A DNA stretch of 5,341 bases from Sedimentisphaerales bacterium (GTDB lineage: Bacteria; Planctomycetota; Phycisphaerae; Sedimentisphaerales; SM23-30): NCBI GenBank assembly GCA_030640865.1, contig DAOWIP010000231.1:1-5341 (forward strand). The letters run 5' to 3'. This document shows, piece after piece, positions 1 through 5,341 of the stretch. The translations under genes and the position numbers were made by a program. The notes below the pieces were generated by a model that made no database searches, was not told where the DNA came from, and saw only the letters and a program-made list of their open reading frames with translations. Numbering within the stretch: position 1 is the stretch's first letter; each line of letters starts with the position of its first letter.

Positions 1-450
1 CAGGAACACAAAGCCGAACAGCCCTACTGTTTCGATAATACCCATAGCGATAATCATAAAGGCCAGCCCTTTGCCGCCGCCTTCAGATAGCGCCCGACAG
101 GCGGAGGCACCAATATAGCCCTGTAAGGAGGCACTGAACAATTCCGCCAGCCCACCGGCCAGTCCAATGCCGAACAGTGTCCCGGCATGCGCCGCCACGA
201 TTGCGGGATTGGTTACAATTGCCCCCTTAAGCCCCACAAGCATCAGCACGAACGCGTAAATCGTCTGTGAAAGGGGCATGCCGACCAGTATGATATAGGA
301 AAAATTCAGAGGTTTCCCGGCTTTGGCTTCTTTGGCCCAGGCCCCGGCCGCGGCCCTGCCGGCCGCTCCGATCCCCACGGCACTGCCTATCGCCGCCAAT
401 GCCAATGTCAAACCCAACCCCAATTGTCCTATAAATAAGTAGGCTGTCAT
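1..450 (-). CDS. atpK: V-type ATPase subunit K (membrane proteolipid ring), 3' end cut by window edge
   Basis: This is the ring-forming proteolipid that carries ions through the membrane sector of a V-type ATPase. The frame is open for 150 codons from an ATG at 450 to the window edge. An AGGAG (bases 460-464, read on the - strand) sits 9 bases before the start. Four hydrophobic helices are visible, at about residues 5-31, 50-75, 86-112 and 127-150, so this is the duplicated double-hairpin form, not the roughly 80-100 residue single hairpin. The essential carboxylate is Glu140 in helix 4 (IIETVGLFGF). Helix 2 has Gln62 (MPLSQTIYAF) in the equivalent place, giving one carboxylate per four helices. 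Gln110 (SLQGY) matches the known ligand in helix 3. Enterococcus hirae NtpK is 156 residues, so probably only about 5-10 residues are missing. It is transcribed away from the other subunit genes. The family assignment is secure; Na+ use is inferred from the ligands. Confidence 0.95.
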   Translation of the reverse strand, partial: MTAYLFIGQLGLGLTLALAAIGSAVGIGAAGRAAAGAWAKEAKAGKPLNFSYIILVGMPLSQTIYAFVLMLVGLKGAIVTNPAIVAAHAGTLFGIGLAGGLAELFSASLQGYIGASACRALSEGGGKGLAFMIIAMGIIETVGLFGFVFL

Positions 451-608
451 ATCGTTTATCTCCTGTGTTAAATATGTTAAATTGTCCTAATTCTTCTATA
501 CTATGTGTGAACTACCATACTCATTTTAATTCGGTAAAATTTGTTTTTTACTGTAATTTTTTAGATAAATGCTGGTAAATGACGATAAAAACTCGGATGA
601 GTTATATT

Positions 609-637
609 TTGTTATAAGAATTCACATAAAATATACT
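609..637 (+). promoter_or_regulatory. Candidate sigma-70-type promoter for the atpE-DUF2764-atpA-atpB operon
   Basis: A TTGTTA hexamer (609-614, four of six consensus bases) is followed after exactly 17 bases by TATACT (632-637, five of six). Transcription would then start near 644-646, about 68 bases before the atpE ATG. It lies in an AT-rich stretch between divergent genes, where a promoter is required. The prediction assumes a housekeeping sigma factor with standard preferences, which is not certain in an unidentified lineage. Confidence 0.5.
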
Positions 638-645
638 TACATATT

Positions 646-670
646 GCCCGGGGAGTTCCCGGGCGGTTTT
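646..670 (+). promoter_or_regulatory. GC-rich hairpin with short T-run in the atpE leader
   Basis: GCCCGGG (646-652) and CCCGGGC (658-664) form a perfect 7-bp stem with a 5-base loop, followed by GGTTTT (665-670). It lies 42 bases before the atpE start codon and begins where the candidate promoter would start its transcript. It could therefore be a stabilising hairpin at the very 5' end of the mRNA. The T-run is short and preceded by GG, so it would be a weak terminator or attenuator at best. The pairing is seen directly; the role is inferred. Confidence 0.55.
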
Positions 671-712
671 GGAATACGTTATTCATTAATCAGTTTCAGT
701 TGAGGTTCAATT

Positions 713-1345
713 ATGGCCGAAACGATCGAATCATTTGTAAATAAACTTCAGGAAGAGGGCGTACAGGAAGGCCAGGCTGCCGCGGAGAAAATTCGCTCCG
801 AGGCTCAGGGGCAGGCCCGGCAAATCGTCGAAGAGGCACGTGCCGAGGCCGAGAAGGCCGTCAATGAGGCACAGGAACAGGCGAAGACTATTTTGGAAAA
901 AGGGCGGACTGAATTACGGTTGGCGGCCCGTGACGCCTCGTTAAAACTGCGAACCATCCTGAGTCAAGCTCTTAAAACTGTCATGGGCGAACCTGTAGAG
1001 GCCCCGCTTGCGGACGCCGAGTTTCTGACTCCGCTTTTGCATGACATTATAATGCAATATGCCCAGGCTGACAGTGGCAACAGCAAGACTATCACTATTA
1101 ATGTTTCACCGGAAATGCAAAAGCAACTGGCTAACTGGGCCATAGGCGAACTGCATAAAGCGGTAAAAAGCTCGAATACTCGGCTGGATCTCAAGGGGAC
1201 TCTTAATCAGGCTGGTTTTGAGTACAGGATTGACGGAGCCACGGTTGAAGTTACCGTCGATTCGGTTGTGGTGATACTTTCGGAGCTTGTGGCGCCACAG
1301 TTGGCTGAGTTGTTGGATCAGGCCATGAAAAGTGATGATAATTAG
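713..1345 (+). CDS. atpE: V-type ATPase subunit E (peripheral stalk)
   Basis: Subunit E is the long stalk protein that ties the A/B head to the membrane stator and resists rotation. The 210-residue product is typical in length (about 190-210). Residues 8-90 form an Ala/Glu/Gln/Lys/Arg-rich helix with no proline or break, the coiled-coil arm. Residues 95-205 form the compact C-terminal domain that caps the head; it ends in a beta-rich part (GFEYRIDGATVEVTV, 168-182) and a helix. The ATG at 713 follows a GAGG (702-705) with 7 bases of spacing. It is the first gene of the + strand operon, with the candidate promoter and hairpin upstream. Stalks of this type are normally E paired with a short coiled-coil partner (G/H); no such gene is in the window. 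Sequence similarity in this family is low, so the call rests on architecture plus position before DUF2764-atpA-atpB. Confidence 0.9.
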   Translation: MAETIESFVNKLQEEGVQEGQAAAEKIRSEAQGQARQIVEEARAEAEKAVNEAQEQAKTILEKGRTELRLAARDASLKLRTILSQALKTVMGEPVEAPLADAEFLTPLLHDIIMQYAQADSGNSKTITINVSPEMQKQLANWAIGELHKAVKSSNTRLDLKGTLNQAGFEYRIDGATVEVTVDSVVVILSELVAPQLAELLDQAMKSDDN

Positions 1346-1370
1346 TTACTGTTGCGGAAGATGAGATATA

Positions 1371-1400
1371 GTGTGCCACGGCCATCTTGGCCGTGTTCAC
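1371..1400. repeat. REP-like inverted repeat inside the operon (atpE/DUF2764 gap)
   Basis: CACGGCCA (1377-1384) and TGGCCGTG (1388-1395) form a perfect 8-bp stem around a TCT loop. The stem is extended by GTG (1373-1375) pairing with CAC (1398-1400) across a small internal bulge. It fills the only long gap (96 bases) in the operon. There is no T-run after it, so it does not look like a terminator. It resembles intergenic palindromic repeats (REP-type) and shares its design with the element after atpB. It could tune mRNA decay between subunit E and the downstream genes. Confidence 0.6.
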
Positions 1401-1441
1401 GCATCGATACTTTTGCGGAACTCCGGTAGGACTTAAGGTTT

Positions 1442-2188
1442 ATGCCAGGCCAGAATTATTTTCTTATTAACGCCTTGCCGGCGCTTGGGGAGTTGGGTAG
1501 CACGCCGCCGTTAAAAACGGCTCAACTGCTTGCGCATATTTCTGAGAACGCCGCGGCTACAGCTTTGGTCGAGTATCTGTTTCTTGGTGACGATCTTCTT
1601 CAGAGGCAGGGGTACCTTGCCGGCGAGATTACCGAACTGGATGTCAGCGTTTTGACCGAAGCACAGGCTCGCGACGAACACCCGCTGCCGGGTTACCTCG
1701 CTAAAGGACGGCAGGCCGAGGATGAACTGGAAGATGAACCGGTTAATCGCCGGTTAATTCAGGAGGATGATATTTGGGACGCGTATTATCATCATGGGGC
1801 CTGGCTGGCCGGCCGTTTGTCGAGTCCATTTCTGTCAGCGTGGATCGGTTTTGAAACAGGCTTGCGTAATGCTTTGGCTGTGGCTCGGTCACAGGCACTT
1901 GGTTTGGACCCCGACGACTACCTGGTGGCTTCCGAGTTAGCCGATACTGAACAGGACTTTGAGTTGCTTCTCAGCGAATGGACATCTGCCCAGACCCCCT
2001 TGGCGGGTCTGCGGGTGCTGGACAACGGTCGATGGAATTGGCTGGCCCAGAATGATTTTTGGTTCACCTTTAAAAATGAAGAATTGGCTGGTTATGCGGT
2101 ACGTCTTATGTTATTAAACAGGTGGGATCGGCTCTCGCATCTGGAGCGGGACAATTCCGCCGCGGCGAAGAAGCCACAACCTGAATAA
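1442..2188 (+). CDS. DUF2764 family protein, V-type ATPase-associated
   Basis: This matches by layout and sequence style the DUF2764 proteins found between atpE and atpA in many bacterial V-ATPase operons; I know of no experimentally assigned role. The 248-residue product opens with NYFLINALPALGE (5-17), like the family's usual YY-LxxxLP start, which supports the ATG at 1442. Upstream, GTAGGA (1426-1431) is a plausible but distant ribosome site. The protein is soluble and mostly helical, with an acidic linker (about 91-110). It has Trp-rich helical segments: IWDAYYHHGAWLAGRL (111-126), then FETGLRNALAVARSQALGL (137-155), then WNWLAQNDFWF (198-208). In better-known operons the gene at this position is subunit C, the helical adaptor joining the central shaft to the proteolipid ring. 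The pattern of helices with LRN and an Arg-rich face is reminiscent of that subunit, so DUF2764 may be its divergent counterpart. It ends 20 bases before atpA, so co-transcription is very likely. Confidence 0.85.
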   Translation: MPGQNYFLINALPALGELGSTPPLKTAQLLAHISENAAATALVEYLFLGDDLLQRQGYLAGEITELDVSVLTEAQARDEHPLPGYLAKGRQAEDELEDEPVNRRLIQEDDIWDAYYHHGAWLAGRLSSPFLSAWIGFETGLRNALAVARSQALGLDPDDYLVASELADTEQDFELLLSEWTSAQTPLAGLRVLDNGRWNWLAQNDFWFTFKNEELAGYAVRLMLLNRWDRLSHLERDNSAAAKKPQPE

Positions 2189-2194
2189 CGTCGG

Positions 2195-2200
2195 AAAGGA
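2195..2200 (+). promoter_or_regulatory. Ribosome binding site deciding the GTG start of atpA
   Basis: AAAGGA lies 8 bases before the GTG at 2209. This, plus the family-typical opening (GKIVAVYGNLVVAE), fixes an unusual GTG start for the catalytic subunit. Confidence 0.75.
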
Positions 2201-2208
2201 ACAAGATA

Positions 2209-3948
2209 GTGAACGGAAAAATTGTTGCCGTTTATGGTAATCTCGTGGTCGCTGAAACGACAGGCAATGTTGTGCAGAACTCAACTGCTCACTGTCTTCG
2301 TTCCGACGGAGCCAGGTTGCTAAGCGAAGTTATACGTATTCGTGGCCGCCTGGCCGATTTGCAGGTCTTCGAGGAAACTCGGGGTCTTCAGGTTGGAGAC
2401 ACAGTCGAGTTTCACAAAGAGATGCTTTCGGTTACGGTCGGACCGGGTCTGCTCGGACAGATTTACGATGGCCTGCAAAACCCACTTCCGCGATTAGCGG
2501 AACAGATCGGTTTTTTCCTCGAACCGGGTCATTACCTCAGCGGTCTGCAGACCGATATATCCTGGGAGTTCACACCGATCGCAAAGGTTGGCGACACGGT
2601 CTCGGCTGGTGACAGTCTGGGGAGCGTACCGGAGAGCATCTTTACGCACAAAATTATGGTGCCGTTTTTACTTCAGGGACAATGGACCGTCGAAAGCATC
2701 GTTGCGGGCGGTTCTTATACGGTTGAGCAGGAAATAGCCGTGATCAGTAACTCTGACGGTCAACGCCGGACTGTTACAATGCAGCAGACCTGGCCCACCA
2801 AGGTCCCCTTGAATGTCTCTCGCCGTCGCCTGATGCCTACGGAACCTATGGTTTCGAGGATACGGATTATCGACAGTATGTTTCCGGTCGTTCGTGGGGG
2901 CACGTATTGCATACCAGGCCCGTTTGGCGCCGGCAAAACTGTTCTTCAGCAGATCACCTCGCGTCACGCCGAGATCGACATTGTTATCGTTGCCGCCTGT
3001 GGCGAACGTGCCGGTGAAGTAGTGGAGACCTTGCGGGAGTTTCCGGAACTGACTGACCCGCGCACTGGAAAAAGTCTGATGGAGCGGACCATAATTATAT
3101 GTAACACATCCGCTATGCCTGTAGCTGCTCGCGAGGCATCGGTTTATACCGCGGCCAGTCTGGGCGAATATTACCGCCAGATGGGTCTTAATATATTGTT
3201 GTTGGCGGACTCGACTTCGCGTTGGGCACAGGCCATGCGTGAGTTGTCGGGTCGATTAGAAGAGATTCCGGGAGAAGAAGCGTTTCCGGCATATTTGGAG
3301 AGCCGGATTGCCTCCTTCTACGAGCGGGCCGGAGCACTTGAGCTTAAAGACGGTACGATAGGTACGCTGACAATCGGGGGTACGGTCAGTCCGGCCGGCG
3401 GAAACTTCGAGGAGCCGGTAACACAGGGAACGCTCAAGGTAGTAGGCGCATTCCACGGCCTCAGTCGTGCGCGCAGTGACGCCCGTCGCTACCCGTCCAT
3501 TGATCCGCTGGAATCCTGGAGCAAATACCAGGGCATCATAGAGTTGGAGAAGGTTAATTTTGTCCGTAGTATGCTGCGGCACGGAAATGATATTCAACAG
3601 ATGATGACGGTTGTCGGTGAGGAAGGTACTTCGGTCGAAGACTATACCACTGCTCTCAAGACAGACTTTTTTGACAACTGTTTCCTTCAGCAAAACGCTT
3701 TTGACGCTGTCGATGCGGCTACTCCGGCTGACAGGCAGAAATTTGTTTTCGATAAAATTCTTGCTATTCTGAAACTTGATTTCGGTTTTACCGAAAAAGA
3801 GACGGCCCGTCAGACAATGGTTCATATTTCGGATTTGTTCCGTAACTGGAACTATGCCGCCGAGGACAGTGATGAGTACAAAAAGATCCTCGGCGAAATC
3901 GAAGAGTTTATCGCAAATAAAGGACAGGTAGCGGTTGCAAGTGAATAA
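2209..3948 (+). CDS. atpA: V-type ATPase catalytic subunit A
   Basis: This is the ATP-binding catalytic subunit of the cytoplasmic V1 head (alternating A3B3). The 579-residue length is normal (about 580-600). Residues 1-70 are the N-terminal beta-barrel. About 110-185 is the bulge insert specific to A subunits (ISWEFTPIAKVGDTV, 117-131). The nucleotide domain carries Walker A GPFGAGKT (237-244, Lys243) and the catalytic glutamate Glu266 in GERAGE. LLLADSTSRWAQ (330-341) is the Walker B region, and SGRLEEIPGEEAFPAYL (347-363) follows. The helical C-terminal domain includes RRYPSIDPLESWSKY (426-440) and FFDNCFLQQNAFD (487-499). All key residues are intact, so it should be active. GERAGE instead of the archaeal/eukaryotic GERGNE is, from memory, the form seen in Chlamydia-like A subunits. 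Translation starts at GTG. Its stop codon overlaps the ribosome site of atpB. Confidence 0.98.
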   Translation: MNGKIVAVYGNLVVAETTGNVVQNSTAHCLRSDGARLLSEVIRIRGRLADLQVFEETRGLQVGDTVEFHKEMLSVTVGPGLLGQIYDGLQNPLPRLAEQIGFFLEPGHYLSGLQTDISWEFTPIAKVGDTVSAGDSLGSVPESIFTHKIMVPFLLQGQWTVESIVAGGSYTVEQEIAVISNSDGQRRTVTMQQTWPTKVPLNVSRRRLMPTEPMVSRIRIIDSMFPVVRGGTYCIPGPFGAGKTVLQQITSRHAEIDIVIVAACGERAGEVVETLREFPELTDPRTGKSLMERTIIICNTSAMPVAAREASVYTAASLGEYYRQMGLNILLLADSTSRWAQAMRELSGRLEEIPGEEAFPAYLESRIASFYERAGALELKDGTIGTLTIGGTVSPAGGNFEEPVTQGTLKVVGAFHGLSRARSDARRYPSIDPLESWSKYQGIIELEKVNFVRSMLRHGNDIQQMMTVVGEEGTSVEDYTTALKTDFFDNCFLQQNAFDAVDAATPADRQKFVFDKILAILKLDFGFTEKETARQTMVHISDLFRNWNYAAEDSDEYKKILGEIEEFIANKGQVAVASE

Positions 3949-3951
3949 GGA
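3947..3951 (+). promoter_or_regulatory. Ribosome binding site of atpB, overlapping the atpA stop codon
   Basis: AAGGA begins within the TAA stop codon of atpA (3946-3948) and lies 10 bases before the atpB ATG. Ribosomes ending atpA could pass directly to atpB, which would suit two subunits needed in equal (3:3) amounts. Confidence 0.7.
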
Positions 3952-3961
3952 AAAATAAACA

Positions 3962-5269
3962 ATGCGAAAGTATTATGATGAGATTACGCGAATTGCCGGT
4001 AATGTGGTAACCGTTACGGCTACGGGAGTCGGCTACGATGAACTGGCCATAATTACCACCAGTCGAGGCGATTCGCTTGCCCAGGTCATTCACCTCGAAG
4101 GCGACCAGGTCAGTTTGCAGATTTTTGCCGGCACACAAGGGGTATCGACCGGTGATCGCATCCGCTTTTTAAACCGACCAATGCAGGTTCCGTTCGGTGA
4201 AGAGTTGCTCGGACGAATTTTCGACGGTTCAGGTAATCCACGAGACGACCGCCCGGCTGTCGAGGCCAAGCAGGTTGATATCGGCTCTCCCGCGGTGAAC
4301 CCTGTCAAGCGGCGTATGCCGGACCAGATGGTTCATACCGGTATCCCGATGATCGATATCTTCAATTCGCTCGTAGAGTCGCAGAAGCTACCCATATTCT
4401 CTGTAGCCGGTGAGCCTTATAATGAGCTTTTGGCGAGAGTAGGTCTGCAAACTGATGCTGACGTTATCATTCTTGGTGGGATGGGACTGCGGCACGACGA
4501 TTACCTGAAGTTTCGGAACACCTTTGAGGAGGGCGGGGTACTTGGGCGAACAATTATGTTCATCAACACAGCCGCCGATCCGGTGGTGGAATGTCTTTTG
4601 GTGCCTGATTTATGTCTTGCTGTGGGTGAGCAGTTTGCCCTGCAGAACAAACGCGTACTGGTGCTTTTGACGGACATGACGGCCTTTTCCGACGCACTGA
4701 AGGAAATCGCCATCATAATGGAACAGATTCCCTCGAACCGTGGTTATCCGGGTGATCTTTATACCCAGCTTGCCCGCCGTTACGAGAAGGCGGTCGATTT
4801 TGACGGTGCTGGTTCTATGACGTTATTGGCTTGTGTAACTATGCCCGGCGATGACGTTACTCATCCCGTGCCTGACAACACCGGTTATATTACCGAGGGA
4901 CAATTTTATCTGCGTAACGGCCGGATTGAGCCGTTCGGCTCACTATCGCGGCTCAAACAGCAGGTCAACGGCAAGAGTCGCGACGACCATCGGGCCATTA
5001 TGGATGGTTGTATTCAGCTTTACGCTTTGTGTCGCGAGAGCCGTGAGAAGCGGGACATGGGATTCGAGATGTCCGCCTGGGACAAAAAGCTGTTGAAGTA
5101 CGGCGATGTTTTTGAGAGCAGTATTATGGACCTTTCGGTAAATATTCCTCTTTTTGACGCTCTTGACCGCTGTTGGAAAATACTCGCCGATTGCTTCGAA
5201 CCGGCTGAGACGGGGATTCGCAGAAGCATTATTGAAGAACATTGGCCCGTAGCTTTGGCCGATAATTAG
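3962..5269 (+). CDS. atpB: V-type ATPase subunit B (regulatory nucleotide-binding subunit)
   Basis: Subunit B alternates with A in the head and contributes the arginine finger to the catalytic sites. The 435-residue product is at the short end of normal (about 430-465). Residues 1-75 are the beta-barrel. The nucleotide-like domain has [13 protein letters not shown] (147-159) where A has a P-loop; it lacks the GxxxxGK[ST] lysine, as expected for a non-catalytic [16 protein letters not shown] (234-248) and [12 protein letters not shown] (256-267) are B hallmarks. The arginine finger is most likely Arg330 in FGSLSRLKQ. The C-terminal helical domain runs from about 340. Similarity to chlamydial/spirochaetal-type B subunits ([31 protein letters not shown] in pieces) is strong from memory. 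It starts 13 bases after atpA. Subunit D normally follows it but lies beyond the window if present. Confidence 0.98.
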   Translation: MRKYYDEITRIAGNVVTVTATGVGYDELAIITTSRGDSLAQVIHLEGDQVSLQIFAGTQGVSTGDRIRFLNRPMQVPFGEELLGRIFDGSGNPRDDRPAVEAKQVDIGSPAVNPVKRRMPDQMVHTGIPMIDIFNSLVESQKLPIFSVAGEPYNELLARVGLQTDADVIILGGMGLRHDDYLKFRNTFEEGGVLGRTIMFINTAADPVVECLLVPDLCLAVGEQFALQNKRVLVLLTDMTAFSDALKEIAIIMEQIPSNRGYPGDLYTQLARRYEKAVDFDGAGSMTLLACVTMPGDDVTHPVPDNTGYITEGQFYLRNGRIEPFGSLSRLKQQVNGKSRDDHRAIMDGCIQLYALCRESREKRDMGFEMSAWDKKLLKYGDVFESSIMDLSVNIPLFDALDRCWKILADCFEPAETGIRRSIIEEHWPVALADN

Positions 5270-5308
5270 TGGTCAGTTGAAATAATCATTCAGAGTTTGC
5301 CAAATGTT

Positions 5309-5341
5309 GGGTGGCAGCCACCGAGTCTTCGAGGTGGATGG
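5309..5341. repeat. REP-like inverted repeat after atpB, running to the window edge
   Basis: CCACC (5318-5322) pairs with GGTGG (5333-5337). Two tandem G-A mismatches and a G-C pair lie inside the stem, closing a TCTT loop. An upstream GGTGGC (5310-5315) could alternatively pair with the same GCCACC (5317-5322). The layout, a GTGGC-type outer arm then a stem around a TCTT-containing centre, resembles the element at 1371-1400, with different stem bases. No T-run follows within the window, so it is not a clear terminator. The right outer arm may lie outside the window. Confidence 0.45.

Larger units (their letters stand above)
451..712. other. Divergent intergenic control region between atpK and atpE
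   Basis: This 262-base AT-rich stretch separates the two start codons and must hold the promoters for both directions. The + strand promoter and the GC-rich hairpin are listed separately. On the atpK side I could not pin down a convincing -35/-10 pair. A TAAAAT hexamer (about 525-530, - strand) is a possible -10 but has no matching -35. The atpK leader has the 8-base word TGTTAAAT twice in tandem on the + strand (466-473 and 475-482); its function is unknown and it may be chance. A second TATACT occurs at 497-502 on the + strand without a good -35. I see no convincing gene in this stretch. Confidence 0.7.

Noticed and set aside
646..670. Intrinsic terminator for an upstream + strand gene
   Set aside because: No + strand gene lies upstream in the window, the T-run is only four bases after GG, and the position fits a 5' leader hairpin better.
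569..703. A 44-codon open frame on the + strand whose stop codon overlaps the atpE ribosome site, looking like a coupled leader peptide
   Set aside because: No ribosome binding site precedes its ATG, it would start upstream of the predicted promoter, it crosses the hairpin, and its composition is simply that of AT-rich spacer.
1991..2011. 7-bp inverted repeat (CAGACCC/GGGTCTG) inside the DUF2764 gene
   Set aside because: It is in coding sequence with a 7-base loop and no T-run, and is not distinguishable from chance.
2541..2554. Perfect 14-bp palindrome CGGTCTGCAGACCG inside atpA
   Set aside because: It lies within well-supported coding sequence, and one such palindrome in about 5 kb is close to chance expectation.
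3256..3825. 189-codon open frame on the - strand opposite atpA
   Set aside because: It is antisense to a fully conserved part of subunit A, with low-plausibility composition and no recognisable family; a shadow of the real gene.
5304..5341. Possible start of the next gene (ATG at 5304, open to the window edge)
   Set aside because: No ribosome binding site precedes it, the frame runs through the inverted repeat, and the residues do not resemble the start of subunit D.

Overview
The window holds most of a bacterial V-type (A/V-type) ATPase locus. Four genes on the + strand lie head to tail: peripheral-stalk subunit E (713-1345), a DUF2764-type protein (1442-2188), catalytic subunit A (2209-3948) and subunit B (3962-5269). 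On the - strand, divergent from them, is the membrane-ring proteolipid K (450 down to 1). It is open at the left edge and lacks only its last few codons.

The gene order E-DUF2764-A-B and the sequence style of A and B point to a bacterium using the V-ATPase version found in Chlamydiae, spirochaetes, Bacteroidetes and related PVC/FCB lineages. The markers are GERAGE in A, and [10 protein letters not shown] plus [12 protein letters not shown] in B. They do not point to an archaeon or to the Enterococcus/Thermus type. I cannot name the genus. Repeat-like inverted elements between genes suggest a free-living environmental genome rather than a reduced parasite, but that is a guess.

Layout: 1-450 is atpK on the - strand. 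451-712 is an AT-rich divergent control region with a plausible sigma-70-type promoter for the + strand genes. A GC-rich 7-bp hairpin begins almost exactly at the expected transcript start. 713-5269 is the E-DUF2764-A-B operon, with gaps of 96, 20 and 13 bases. The 96-base gap contains a strong inverted repeat. After atpB a second inverted repeat of similar design runs to the window edge; subunit D would be expected beyond it.

Together A and B would form the hexameric ATPase head. E would form the outer stalk, K the rotating ion-carrying ring, and DUF2764 probably fills the place of the central-stalk adaptor (subunit C/d). The proteolipid keeps the Na+-binding side chains known from Enterococcus hirae NtpK, so a sodium-pumping enzyme is likely. 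I see no exotic or wholly new system here. The points worth a second look are the divergent placement of K, the uncharacterised DUF2764 subunit, the 5' hairpin and the repeat elements.
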